Source: Streptomyces sp. NA04227 (GTDB lineage: Bacteria > Actinomycetota > Actinomycetes > Streptomycetales > Streptomycetaceae). From it: a stretch of DNA of 64,000 nt. Position numbers and translations under genes: made by a program. The notes below the pieces were generated by a model that saw only the letters and a list, made by a program, of their open reading frames with translations, did no database searches and was not told the DNA's origin. The stretch spans positions 558,001 through 622,000 of the forward strand of contig NZ_CP054918.1 of assembly GCF_013364195.1 (NCBI RefSeq), given 5' to 3'. Below, one piece after another: positions 33,995-42,368 of this stretch; positions within the stretch are counted from its first letter, which is position 1, and the number at the start of each line of letters is the position of its first letter.

Positions 33995-35572
33995 CTACCA
34001 GCTCGTCTTGCGGTCCAGTTCCCACATCATCATGAGCATGGACGGGTCCAGGGCCCGCTCACCGCCCGAGATGTCCTCGTGCACCGCGACGTACTGCTTG
34101 CCCTGCCACAGCGGCAGCAGCCGTACGTCGTCCAGGAGGATCTGCTGCGCTTCCTGGAACTGCTCGACCACCGCGCTGCGGTCGTTCTCGCGGCGGGACT
34201 CGGGCAGCAGCTTGTCGGTGATGTCGGGGCTGCGGTACGGCGTACCGAGCACGTTCTGCTCGCCGACGAACGGGGCGATGAAGTTGTCCGCGTCCGGGAA
34301 GTCGGGGAACCAGCCACGGCCGAACACGGGGTACTTGCCCTTGCGGTAGTCCGCCTCGAAGGTCTTCCACGGACGGCCCTCGACCTTGACGTCGAACAGG
34401 CCGGTGCGGTTGAGCTGGCGCTTGATCTCCTCGAACTCCGGCTTGGTCGCGGATCCGTAGCGGTCCGTCGCGTACCAGAGGGTCAGCGGAACCGGCTCGG
34501 TGATCCCGTCCTCGGTGAGGATGTCCTTGGCCTTGTCGGCGTCGGGGGTGCCGTACTGGTCGAAGAAGGAGGTCGTGTGGCCCGCGAGGCCGCGCGGCAC
34601 CATCGAGTAGAGGGGCTCGACGGTGTCCCGGTAGACCTTGTGGGCGATGGCGCTGCGGTCGAGGAGCTGCGCGATGGCCTTGCGTACGGAGGCCTTGCCC
34701 GCCCAGCGGTCCTTGGGGTTGAAGACGAGGTAGCTGATCTCGGTGCCCGCGCCCTCGACGAGCTGGAGGCCCTGCGTACTGTCCTTGCCCTGGAGCGCGA
34801 TGGTGTCCTCGGCGGCCAGACCACGGAAGGTCACGTCGATCTGCCGGCTCTTGAGGGCGGCGACCATCTGGGTCGAGTCCGGGAAGTAGCGGATGGTCAC
34901 CGCGTCGTTCTTGCGGTCCGCGAAGCCCTTGTAGTGCTTGTTCCTGACCAGTTCGGCCTTGCTGCCCTCGTCGTAGGACTCCAGCGCGTAGGGCCCGGAC
35001 CCGGCGACCCCGCCGTCGTCGCGGATCTCGTTGGCCGGGTACTCCTCGGGGTCGACGATCGACATCGCGGGCGTGGCGAGGACGTACGGGAAGGTCGCGT
35101 CGGGCTTGTTCAGATGGAAGAGGACCTCGTCGTCACCCTTGGTCTCGACCCGGTCGAGGCTCCCGAGCAGGCCCTTGGGGCCGCCGTCGACGTTGATCCT
35201 GCTGATGCGGTCGATGGAGTACTTGACCGCCTTGGCGTCCAGCGGATGCCCGTCGGAGAACTTCATGTCGTCGCGGAGCTTGCAGGAGTAGACCCGGTTG
35301 GAGAGGTCGGTGAACGCGCAGGACTCGGCGGCGTCGCCCTCCGGGACGGTGGCACCGGTGGGGTAGCTGAGCAGCGTCTGGTAGATGTTGCGGAAGAGTT
35401 CCCAGGAGCCGTCCCAGGAGGCGGCGGGGTCGAGCGTGCTCGGTGAGCTCGTCGTACCGACGACGATCTTCTGCTCGCCGTCGTCGTCCCCGGAGGAGAG
35501 CACCCCACACCCGGCCAGCACGGATATGGACGCGATGGCCGCCACAGGCCGCAGATGGATCCGCTTGAACAC
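33995..35572 (-). CDS. ABC transporter substrate-binding lipoprotein (SBP_bac_5, peptide type)
   Basis: A 525-residue lipoprotein. The signal peptide HLRPVAAIASISVLAGCGVL ends in the lipobox LAGC. The mature part has the family-5 signatures TSSPSTLDPAASWD, YSCKLRDDMKFSDGHPLDAK and GSGPYALESYDEGSKAELVR. It is expected to bind oligopeptides, or another solute such as nickel or sugars in this family. GTG 35572 follows GAGGAG. No permease or ATPase genes are adjacent, so it is an orphan binding protein that must share components encoded elsewhere. Confidence 0.92.
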   Translation of the reverse strand: MFKRIHLRPVAAIASISVLAGCGVLSSGDDDGEQKIVVGTTSSPSTLDPAASWDGSWELFRNIYQTLLSYPTGATVPEGDAAESCAFTDLSNRVYSCKLRDDMKFSDGHPLDAKAVKYSIDRISRINVDGGPKGLLGSLDRVETKGDDEVLFHLNKPDATFPYVLATPAMSIVDPEEYPANEIRDDGGVAGSGPYALESYDEGSKAELVRNKHYKGFADRKNDAVTIRYFPDSTQMVAALKSRQIDVTFRGLAAEDTIALQGKDSTQGLQLVEGAGTEISYLVFNPKDRWAGKASVRKAIAQLLDRSAIAHKVYRDTVEPLYSMVPRGLAGHTTSFFDQYGTPDADKAKDILTEDGITEPVPLTLWYATDRYGSATKPEFEEIKRQLNRTGLFDVKVEGRPWKTFEADYRKGKYPVFGRGWFPDFPDADNFIAPFVGEQNVLGTPYRSPDITDKLLPESRRENDRSAVVEQFQEAQQILLDDVRLLPLWQGKQYVAVHEDISGGERALDPSMLMMMWELDRKTSW

Positions 35573-35624
35573 GCGCTCGCTCCTCGGTATGCCACGCCTT
35601 GGGGGTTGGCAGACCATATCGCAG

Positions 35625-35660
35625 TGCCCTGCCGTGGTAACCGGGCACCACGGCAGGGCA
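35625..35660 (-). terminator. hairpin between the SDR operon and the solute-binding protein gene
   Basis: TGCCCTGCCGTGGT (35625-35638) and ACCACGGCAGGGCA (35647-35660) give a perfect 14-bp stem and 8-base loop, 54 bp after the SDR stop on the minus strand and upstream of the lipoprotein start. Confidence 0.75.
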
Positions 35661-35714
35661 GTTGAACATCCCGTACGTCGCTTTCGAGAGCTATGCACGG
35701 GGGTGCGAAAATCG

Positions 35715-36470
35715 TCAGCCGACGCCCGCATTGAGGAAAATGCCGCCATCCACCACGAGTGTCTGGCCGGTTACCCAGGCGGCGTCCGCCGAGGTCAGAA
35801 AGGCCGCGACACCACCGATGTCCTCGGGCACTCCGAGACGTCCGAGCGGATAGGCCGCCGCCGCCTCCTCTTCACGACCCTCGTAGAGGGCCTCGGCGAA
35901 CTTGGTCTTGACCACGGCCGGGGCGATGGTGTTGACCCGCACCCCCGGGGCGAACTCGTGGGCGAGCTGCTGGGTCAGGTTGATCATGGCCGCCTTGCTC
36001 ATGCCGTAGGCGCCGATGAAGGGCGACGCCGAGACACCGGCCACGGAGGCGATGTTGACGATCGCGCCGCCGTTCTGCTGCTGCCAGGCCCGCCAGGTCT
36101 GCTGGGCGAAGCCGAGCGCGGAGACCACGTTGGTCTCGTAGACCTTGCGCGCCACCTCCAGGTCCAGCTCGGCCATGGGACCGAAGACCGGGTTGGTCCC
36201 GGCGTTGTTGACCAGGAAGTCGACGCGGCCGAAGGCCTCCATGGTGCGTGCGACGGCCTCGGCCTGGTGCGCCACATCGTGCGCCTTGCCCGCGACGCCG
36301 ATGACCCGGTCGGAACCGAGCTTCTCGACGGCCTGGGCGAGGCTCTCCTCGTTGCGGCCGGTGATGCACACCCGGTCGCCGCGGGCGACCAGCGCCTGAG
36401 CGATGCCGTAGCCGATGCCGCGGCTCGCCCCGGTGACGAGCGCGGCCCTTCCGCTGTCCTGCGTTGCCAT
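35715..36470 (-). CDS. short-chain dehydrogenase/reductase (SDR)
   Basis: A 251-residue classical SDR. ALVTGASRGIGYGIAQALVA binds NAD(P)H, FLVNNAGTNP is the structural NNAG motif, and ASVAGVSASPFIGAYGMSKA holds the catalytic Ser, Tyr and Lys. It follows a FabG-type gene by 14 bp on the same strand, so the two reductases form one operon. The substrate is probably an acyl or fatty-acid-like keto group, by neighbour inference. Confidence 0.92.
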   Translation of the reverse strand: MATQDSGRAALVTGASRGIGYGIAQALVARGDRVCITGRNEESLAQAVEKLGSDRVIGVAGKAHDVAHQAEAVARTMEAFGRVDFLVNNAGTNPVFGPMAELDLEVARKVYETNVVSALGFAQQTWRAWQQQNGGAIVNIASVAGVSASPFIGAYGMSKAAMINLTQQLAHEFAPGVRVNTIAPAVVKTKFAEALYEGREEEAAAAYPLGRLGVPEDIGGVAAFLTSADAAWVTGQTLVVDGGIFLNAGVG

Positions 36471-36484
36471 CTGCCGAACCCCGA

Positions 36485-37246
36485 TCAGTCGAGCGGGCCG
36501 CCGGCCACGTACAGAACCTGACCGGAGACGAAGCCCGCCTCGTCACCGGTGAAGAAGGCGACGGCGTTGGCGATGTCCTCGGGCACGCCCACGCGCTGGA
36601 CGGGGATCTGGGTGGCGGCGGCTGCCTTGAAGTCCTCGAAGCCCATGCCGACGCGCTCGGCCGTGGTGGCCGTCATGTCGGTGGCGATGAAGCCGGGGGC
36701 CACGGCGTTGGCGGTGACGCCGAACTTGCCGAGCTCCTTGGCCAGGGTCTTGGTGAAGCCCTGCATACCGGCCTTGGCGGCCGAGTAGTTGACCTGGCCC
36801 CGGTTGCCGAGCGCGGAGGAGCTGGAGAGGTTCACGATCCGGCCGAACTTGGCGTCGACCATGTACTTCTGCACCGCGCGGGACATCAGGAAGGCGCCGC
36901 GCAGGTGCACGTTCATGACGGTGTCCCAGTCGGAGACGCTCATCTTGAACAGCAGGTTGTCGCGGAGCACACCGGCGTTGTTGACGAGGATCGTCGGCGC
37001 GCCGAGCTCCTCGGCGATGCGGGCGACCGCGGCCTCCACCTGCGCCTCGTCGGAGACATCACAGCCGACGGCGAGCGCGCGCCCGCCCGCGGCGGTGATC
37101 TTCTCGACGGTCTCCTTGCAGGCGGCCTCGTCCAGGTCGATGACGGCGACGGCGCGGCCCTCCGCGGCCAGTCGTACGGCGGTCTCCGCGCCGATGCCGC
37201 GAGCGGCCCCGGTCACTACGGCGACGCGCTGCTCGGTGGTGGACAT
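36485..37246 (-). CDS. fabG: 3-oxoacyl-ACP reductase FabG-like SDR
   Basis: A 253-residue SDR of the FabG group. VAVVTGAARGIGAETAVRLA is the cofactor loop and TILVNNAGVLRDNLLFKMS is typical of FabG. NLSSSSALGNRGQVNYSAAK gives the Ser-Tyr-Lys triad. It starts after GAGGAG and leads the two-gene SDR operon. The genome must have a second FabG in the fatty-acid synthase cluster, so this copy is likely for beta-oxidation-like or secondary metabolism (inference). A repeated motif upstream may be its operator. Confidence 0.9.
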   Translation of the reverse strand: MSTTEQRVAVVTGAARGIGAETAVRLAAEGRAVAVIDLDEAACKETVEKITAAGGRALAVGCDVSDEAQVEAAVARIAEELGAPTILVNNAGVLRDNLLFKMSVSDWDTVMNVHLRGAFLMSRAVQKYMVDAKFGRIVNLSSSSALGNRGQVNYSAAKAGMQGFTKTLAKELGKFGVTANAVAPGFIATDMTATTAERVGMGFEDFKAAAATQIPVQRVGVPEDIANAVAFFTGDEAGFVSGQVLYVAGGPLD

Positions 37247-37301
37247 GCTGGATCTCCTCGCCCTCGAAAATGCCTTGGGGATGCGGCTCCTACGGTACGC
37301 C

Positions 37302-37334
37302 CATGGGTGAGCGACCGCTTAGTACCTCATGGGT
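37302..37334. promoter_or_regulatory. repeated CATGGGT element upstream of the SDR operon
   Basis: CATGGGT occurs at 37302-37308 and 37328-37334, 26 bases apart, enclosing GAGCGACCGCTTAGTACC. It lies about 55-90 bp before the FabG-like start and within a 166 bp gap. The arrangement suggests a regulator site. Confidence 0.35.
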
Positions 37335-37412
37335 CGTGACGCTAGAAGCCGCGGCACCCGGTGTCAACGGCGACCACGCCGCTGTGATCCATTACCTTCC
37401 GCAGCGGCCCGT

Positions 37413-37820
37413 TCACCTGACGAGCAGGTCGAGCAGCCGGTCGAGTTCGGCCGCCGGGTCCCGGGTGAGGCCGGTGTGCACGGGACCGGGCTGCACCACG
37501 GTCGAACGGGGCGCGATCAGCCAGCGGAACCGGCGCCCGGGCTCGTCCCCCGCAGCCTGTCCCGCCGACTCGCCACCGCGGCACACCCCTTCGACGGCGC
37601 GCAAGGCCGCGCGCACCCCGACGACATCGGCCTCGGGGTCCAGCGCGCGGAGCCGCTCCTCGTCGAGGTGGGTGCGCGCGGCCACGTAGGAGGCCCCCCG
37701 GCAGTAGAGGACGACGCCCGCGTTGATCTGCTCGCCGCGCTCGATACGGGGGACGACGCGCAGCAGCGCGTACTCGTAGACCTGCGGCCGGACGTCCCCG
37801 GCCCCGTCGCGTGCGGTCAT
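37413..37820 (-). CDS. DUF3037 family protein
   Basis: A 135-residue protein. VYEYALLRVVPRIERGEQINA followed by GVVLYCRGASYVAAR is the DUF3037 signature. The C-terminal part (FRWLIAPRSTVVQPGPVHTG) completes the family. Its start overlaps the stop of the upstream HipA-like gene by four bases, so the two are translationally coupled. The pair HipA-like kinase plus DUF3037 is conserved in many bacteria, though the function is unknown. Confidence 0.87.
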   Translation of the reverse strand: MTARDGAGDVRPQVYEYALLRVVPRIERGEQINAGVVLYCRGASYVAARTHLDEERLRALDPEADVVGVRAALRAVEGVCRGGESAGQAAGDEPGRRFRWLIAPRSTVVQPGPVHTGLTRDPAAELDRLLDLLVR

Positions 37821-38668
37821 CGGGCGCCCTCCTCACCGGCCGCGAGCCCCGCGTGCGCAGGGCGCTCGGGCGGGGGCAGCCAGCCGGAGCCCGCGCCGGG
37901 CGGGGCGGTCCCGGGTGCGGGCAGGGTGATCCGCTCGTGGACCGAGGCGGCGCGGGCGTGCAGCACGGAGGCATAGGCGGCGCGTACGTCGTCGGGTCCG
38001 TCGAATCCGGCTTCGTCGGCCAGCCATTCCGCGGGCACCTGGGCGGTCACCTCGTCGAGCAACTCGCGGGTGACGCGCGGCGCGAGTGCGGCCGCGGCCG
38101 CGGCGACGTCCGGGGCGAAGGGGGCCAGGGTGTGGTCGCGGGCGTCGTAGGGCTTGTCGGCCGCCCGCTCGGCGCTCGGCCAGTTGTGGTGCCAGATCAT
38201 GGTGGCGCCGTGGTCGATGAGCCACAGATCGCCGTGCCAGACAAGGAGGTTGGGGTTGCGCCAGGACCGGTCGACATTGCCGGTCAGCGCGTCGAACCAG
38301 ACGATCCGGCCCGCCTCGGCGGGGTCCACGCGGTAGGCGAGCGGGTCGAAGCCGAGGGCCCCGGACAGGAACCGCATGCCGAGGTTGGTACCGCCGCTGG
38401 ACTTCAGGAGTTCCTGCACCTGTTCGTCGGGCTCGCCGAGGCCGAGCACCGGATCGAGGACGAGAGTGGCAAGGGGTGGCACGCGCAGCCCGAGCTCACG
38501 CCCGAGCAGTCCGCAGATCACCTCCGCCACCAGCGTCTTGCGGCCCTGCCCCGCGCCCCGGAACTTCAGCACGTACGGCGCGAGATCATCGCCCTCGACG
38601 AGTCCGGGCAGCGAACCGCCCTCGCGCAGGGGCGCCGTGTAACGGGTCGCCAGGACTTCGGTGAGCAT
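37817..38668 (-). CDS. HipA-like kinase-fold protein
   Basis: A 283-residue protein related to HipA kinases. LAPYVLKFRGAGQGRKTLVA holds the putative ATP-contact lysine. WFDALTGNVDRSWRNPNLLV resembles the HipA catalytic loop (D...N), and LWLIDHGATM the metal-binding Asp. The HipB antitoxin is absent; the partner is DUF3037 instead. It may phosphorylate a protein or small substrate, but this is unproven. The C-terminal tail is Pro/Gly-rich. Confidence 0.82.
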   Translation of the reverse strand: MLTEVLATRYTAPLREGGSLPGLVEGDDLAPYVLKFRGAGQGRKTLVAEVICGLLGRELGLRVPPLATLVLDPVLGLGEPDEQVQELLKSSGGTNLGMRFLSGALGFDPLAYRVDPAEAGRIVWFDALTGNVDRSWRNPNLLVWHGDLWLIDHGATMIWHHNWPSAERAADKPYDARDHTLAPFAPDVAAAAAALAPRVTRELLDEVTAQVPAEWLADEAGFDGPDDVRAAYASVLHARAASVHERITLPAPGTAPPGAGSGWLPPPERPAHAGLAAGEEGAR

Positions 38669-38777
38669 GCGCCAAGGCTACTGCCGCGCTCACGCCCGGT
38701 AACGGCAGCCTCCATCGCGACGCCCGGCCACCGTCTCCCCCGCCCGGCCCACGTTCCGCGTGCCCACCCGAGCTTTA

Positions 38778-38792
38778 GCGCGTTGAACGCGC
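38778..38792. promoter_or_regulatory. 15-bp palindrome upstream of the Rieske gene
   Basis: GCGCGTT and AACGCGC are separated by one base, 70 bp before the Rieske start and in the gap between divergent genes. It may be an operator of either. Confidence 0.3.
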
Positions 38793-38861
38793 AGCCGCGC
38801 CGTTGCGTACGACACGTCAGATCCCCGGCAGCGGAAAGCCGCCCCACGGAAGGAAGCGCAG

Positions 38862-39302
38862 ATGTCTCTCCCCCGCTCGCAGAAACCCGTTCCGGCACCG
38901 ACCCGACGCGCTGTGGTCGCCGCGGCCTCGGCGGCCGGGCTCGCCGCGGCGCTCGCCGCCTGCGGTGACTCCGGCGACTCGGGATCGGGCGAGAAGTCCT
39001 CGTCCGAGGGTGCGGGCAAGACCCTGGCACCCACCTCGGACATCCCGGTCGGCGGCGGGAAGATCTACGGGGACGACGGTGTGGTCGTGACCCAGCCCAA
39101 GGAGGGCGAGTTCAAGGCCTTCACGAACATCTGCACCCACCGCCAGTGCCCGGTGGCCTCGGTTTCCGACGGCACCATCAACTGCACCTGCCACGGCAGC
39201 AAGTTCTCCATCGAGGACGGCACCGTCAAGGAGCCGCCCGCGACCCGGCCGCTCGGCGCGAAGAAGATCGAGGTCTCCGGCGGCCAGATCAAGCTCGTCT
39301 GA
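38862..39302 (+). CDS. Rieske [2Fe-2S] lipoprotein, Tat-exported
   Basis: A 146-residue secreted iron-sulfur protein. PTRRAVVAAASAAGLAAALA ends in a lipobox-like AACG and has the twin arginine, so it is folded before export and lipid-anchored. The cluster ligands are in CTHRQCPV (Cys, His) and CTCHGSKF (Cys, His). A short low-complexity linker follows the lipid cysteine. It probably transfers electrons outside the membrane. GGAAGGAAG precedes ATG 38862. The gene stands alone. Confidence 0.93.
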   Translation: MSLPRSQKPVPAPTRRAVVAAASAAGLAAALAACGDSGDSGSGEKSSSEGAGKTLAPTSDIPVGGGKIYGDDGVVVTQPKEGEFKAFTNICTHRQCPVASVSDGTINCTCHGSKFSIEDGTVKEPPATRPLGAKKIEVSGGQIKLV

Positions 39303-39318
39303 GGCCCTGCCCGGGGGC

Positions 39319-39723
39319 TCAGGCGTCCTGCGGGTACCAGCGCAGTTCGACGGTGTTGCCGTCCGGGTCGGCGATGTACAGCGAGCTGGCGTTGCCACGG
39401 GCGCCGAAGCGCTCACCCGGGCCGTCGAGTACGGTGAACTCGCCGGTGTCGACGACCTGTTGCCAGTCCAGGGGCTCCACCACGAGGCAGATGTGGTCGA
39501 CGTTGGTGCCCGCCGAAGTGCCCTCGCCGTGCGGTACGAAGTCGATCAGGGCACGAGGACTCAGCCGTACGGACGGAAAGGGCACCCGGCCCGCCCGCCA
39601 CTCCTCGACGCGTACCGGCTCCAGGCCGAGCGGTCCGGTGTAGAAGGCGAGCGCCCGCTCCAGGTCGGCGACCTTCAGGACCAGGTGGTCGAAGTCGATC
39701 ACACGCAGGTCGGCAACGCTCAT
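39319..39723 (-). CDS. VOC family protein (glyoxalase/dioxygenase fold)
   Basis: A 134-residue VOC protein. RVIDFDHLVLKVADLERALA starts the first module with a metal-binding His, and SSLYIADPDGNTVELRWYP supplies the Glu in the second. VDHICLVVEPLD carries another His. GAGGAG precedes ATG 39723. It converges with the Rieske gene and is divergent from a LysR regulator, which probably controls it. The substrate is unknown. Confidence 0.9.
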   Translation of the reverse strand: MSVADLRVIDFDHLVLKVADLERALAFYTGPLGLEPVRVEEWRAGRVPFPSVRLSPRALIDFVPHGEGTSAGTNVDHICLVVEPLDWQQVVDTGEFTVLDGPGERFGARGNASSLYIADPDGNTVELRWYPQDA

Positions 39724-39821
39724 GGAATCTCCTCGGGTTGGGGCCGTGGGCCAGGGAAGTACGGGCCGGGTGCGGGGCTTTCGCACCGGCCCCCGTCGTT
39801 GCCTCCAGCATGGCGAGTCCC

Positions 39822-39885
39822 GATCCATCGGTCCAACACATGTTTGTCATCCCATCGATCGCGGATCACGATGGATCCATGGATC
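39822..39885. promoter_or_regulatory. inverted repeats in the VOC/LysR promoter region
   Basis: GATCCATCG (39822-39830) and CGATGGATC (39869-39877) are perfect inverted repeats 38 bases apart. The right one merges with a 12-bp palindrome GATCCATGGATC (39874-39885) that covers the LysR start codon. LysR proteins commonly contact paired sites at this spacing. Confidence 0.5.
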
Positions 39886-40823
39886 TGCAGCAGATGCGCT
39901 ACGTCGTGGCCGTGGCGGAGACCGGGGGCTTCACGCGTGCGGCCCGGCGGTGCTTGGTCGTCCAGTCCGCGCTCAGCCACCAAATAGCCCGCCTGGAGAA
40001 GGAGTTGGGCACCCGTCTCTTCGACAGGACCAGTCGGCGGGTACGGCTGACCGCCGCCGGGGAGGCCTTCGTACCCGCCGCCCGGCAGGCCCTCGAGGCC
40101 GCCGAACGGGCGCGGGCCGAGGCGGCGGCAGCGGCCGGTGAGGTCCGTGGCCGCCTGGCCGTCGGGGCGATCCCCACGGTGACCGCGGTCGATCTCCCGG
40201 CGCTGCTGCGCGCGTACCGCTCCCGCTTTCCGCAGGTACAGGTCAGCCTGCGCGCCGGGGCGAGCGAACGCATGGTGACGCAGGTGCGCGACGGCGAACT
40301 CGATGTGGCCTTCCTCGGGGTCCAGCCCGGGTTCCGGCTCCAGGGTGTGCGCGGACGGGTACTCGCCCGGGGTGAACTCGCGGCGGTCGTCGCGCCGGGC
40401 CACCCGCTCGCGGGCGCCGCCGAGGTGGATCTGCCGCGGCTCGCCCAGGAGGTCTTCGTGGACTTCGCCACCGGCAGCGCGGCCCGCGCCCAGTCGGAGG
40501 AGGCGTTCGCCGCGGCCGGGCTCACCCGCGAGGTCGCCTTCGAGGTCTCGGGGGTGGAACTGATGGCCCGTATGGTCCGCCACGGGCTCGGCACGGCCCT
40601 GCTCCCGGCGGGCTTCGCCGCGGAACTGCCGGACCTGCGCTTCGTCCCCGTCCGGGACGCGCCACAGCGCGTCGAGTACCTGGTCAGCGGGCCGTTTCGA
40701 CCCGCTCCGGCCGCCGGGGCCTTCCTCGCGCTGGTGGCCGAGGAGTCGGGTCCGCAGGGAGAGTCGGGCCCGGAGGCGGAGTCGGGCCCGGAGGCGAGGT
40801 CAACTCACCTTGCAGGCGGATGA
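39879..40823 (+). CDS. LysR-family transcriptional regulator
   Basis: A 314-residue LysR protein. LQQMRYVVAVAETGGFTRAA, then QSALSHQIARLEKELGTRLF, forms the HTH domain. The effector domain starts GRLAVGAIPTVTAVDLPAL. The C-terminal tail has near-identical SGPEAESGPEA units from a small DNA duplication. ATG 39879 fits the family start. It is divergent from the VOC protein over 155 bp with symmetrical sites between, so it likely regulates that gene. Confidence 0.9.
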   Translation: MDLQQMRYVVAVAETGGFTRAARRCLVVQSALSHQIARLEKELGTRLFDRTSRRVRLTAAGEAFVPAARQALEAAERARAEAAAAAGEVRGRLAVGAIPTVTAVDLPALLRAYRSRFPQVQVSLRAGASERMVTQVRDGELDVAFLGVQPGFRLQGVRGRVLARGELAAVVAPGHPLAGAAEVDLPRLAQEVFVDFATGSAARAQSEEAFAAAGLTREVAFEVSGVELMARMVRHGLGTALLPAGFAAELPDLRFVPVRDAPQRVEYLVSGPFRPAPAAGAFLALVAEESGPQGESGPEAESGPEARSTHLAGG

Positions 40824-40916
40824 ACCGGATGAATCCGAGGAGATCCCGCGAGCCGTGACGGGCCCCGCGAGGCCTGACGGTCGTACTGTCTGAGGGGTTT
40901 GCCGAGGAGGCTTCTG

Positions 40917-41489
40917 ATGCGCAGCGTGACCTATTCGATGAACGTCTCACTTGACGGCTACATCGTCGGACCGGATGGCGACTTCGACTGGACGGGTCCC
41001 GACGAGGAAGTCTTTCGCTTCTGGATCGACGAGATCCGAGACGTCGGCGTACACCTGCTGGGACGGCGGCTGTACGAGACGATGCTGTACTGGGAGACCG
41101 CCGATCAGGACCCCTCGTTCGACGACTCCATGCGCGAGTGGGCCGCGCTGTGGAACCCGCTCCCGAAGGTGGTGTTCTCCACCACGCTGTCGACGGTGCA
41201 GGGCCATGCCCGCCTGGCCTCCGGCGGCCTCGCGGAGGAGATCGAGCGGTTGCGGGCCGAGCCGGGCGAGGGCGACATCGCGATCGGCGGCGCGACACTC
41301 GCCGCCCAGGCGGCCGCGGCGGGCTTGATCGACGAATACCGGGTCATGGTCTACCCGGTGCTGGTCGGCGGGGGCACCCCGTTCTTTCCCCGGCACGAGC
41401 GCCGAGTGGATCTCGAACTCGTCGAGACCCGGACCTTCGGCTCGAAGGTCGTCTACCTGCGCCACCGCGTGGTGCGCCAACCCAGCTAG
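40917..41489 (+). CDS. dihydrofolate reductase-like (RibD C-terminal) protein
   Basis: A 190-residue protein of the RibD_C/DHFR fold. RSVTYSMNVSLDGYIVGPDG starts the family, LLGRRLYETM and DIAIGGATLAAQAAAAGLID form the NADPH-binding part, and YPVLVGGGTPFFP closes it. GAGGAGG precedes ATG 40917; TTG 40899 is less likely. Many genomes carry several stand-alone copies with unknown pterin or flavin-related substrates. Confidence 0.88.
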   Translation: MRSVTYSMNVSLDGYIVGPDGDFDWTGPDEEVFRFWIDEIRDVGVHLLGRRLYETMLYWETADQDPSFDDSMREWAALWNPLPKVVFSTTLSTVQGHARLASGGLAEEIERLRAEPGEGDIAIGGATLAAQAAAAGLIDEYRVMVYPVLVGGGTPFFPRHERRVDLELVETRTFGSKVVYLRHRVVRQPS

Positions 41490-41493
41490 GTTG

Positions 41494-41523
41494 GTTGACC
41501 CGCGTCAACAACCCTGCGGGTCA
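41494..41523. terminator. mutually exclusive hairpins after the DHFR-like gene
   Basis: TGACCCGC (41496-41503) pairs with GCGGGTCA (41516-41523). Alternatively GTTGAC (41494-41499) pairs with GTCAAC (41504-41509). Both lie within 35 bases of the stop codon. Likely a terminator. Confidence 0.45.
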
Positions 41524-41774
41524 CTACACCTGGATGAGTAAGTCCGAAGTCGCTTCGAGAGCGTCCGTTGTCCATCAAGTCAGGCGCTGTCGTCGAACCG
41601 AGTCGGAGGATGCCGTGCCGATGACGGAACAGCGACGGCGGGCCCCGCGCCGACCCAGTCCGTGCGCCCTGCCCCGAACGACGGCTTCGATACGAACGCG
41701 ATGTCGGTGGGGCGGCTGCGATTGTCCGTGGCGAGACGTACGGTACGCAGGCACGAGCACTGGAGGGGGAGATT

Positions 41775-42362
41775 ATGGGCGACTGGTTCCAGACGATCGT
41801 CGACACCGAGGCCACGCCGGGGGAGGCGCAGGGACTCGCGGCGAACATTCTCGATTGGCTGATCGCAGACGGCTTCGTCACAGCGGAACGTACCGACTGC
41901 GTCCTCGGCGCTGACGCCGGGCACCCGCCAGGGACGCGTTACGCCGAAGCCGTCGAGGAGGCGGATCCCGAGCTGGTCAATCTGTGGAGCAACGGCCTGC
42001 ACGTCACCGTAGGGCGCACGGTCTTCGATGCCGGGCAGGGCGAACCCTCGGCCGTCACCTGCCCGCACTGCGCAGCGAAGGTGCCCCTCGTCGACGAGTA
42101 CTGGTCGCCCATCGAGGAGAGCTGGGCCCGGTTCAAGGACGCAGTGGGTTCCTGGGCCGAGGGCCACGACGAGCCCGTCGCGTGCCCGTCCTGCGGCCGG
42201 ACAGCTCCCGTGCACACGTGGCTCTGGGCCGACGACTACTTCGCGTTTGGCCATCTCGGCTTCACGTTCTGGAACTGGCCCACACTGCGCCCCGAGTTCG
42301 TCGTGGACTTCGCACGCCGTCTCGGCGGCCACCGCACCGTACTGCTCGAAGGCAAGCTCTGA
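41775..42362 (+). CDS. zinc-ribbon hypothetical protein
   Basis: A 195-residue acidic protein. Two cysteine pairs, VTCPHCAAKVPLVDEYWSPI and VACPSCGRTAPVHTWLWADD, form a probable zinc ribbon. The N-terminal third (MGDWFQTIVD, then GLAANILDWLIADGFVTAER) is helical. The C-terminus is rich in Trp/Phe (FGHLGFTFWNW). Proteins of this type occur scattered in Streptomyces and are uncharacterised. GGGGGAG precedes ATG 41775. The 285 bp upstream (41490-41774) has no further gene. Confidence 0.75.
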   Translation: MGDWFQTIVDTEATPGEAQGLAANILDWLIADGFVTAERTDCVLGADAGHPPGTRYAEAVEEADPELVNLWSNGLHVTVGRTVFDAGQGEPSAVTCPHCAAKVPLVDEYWSPIEESWARFKDAVGSWAEGHDEPVACPSCGRTAPVHTWLWADDYFAFGHLGFTFWNWPTLRPEFVVDFARRLGGHRTVLLEGKL

Positions 42363-42368
42363 CAGGAC

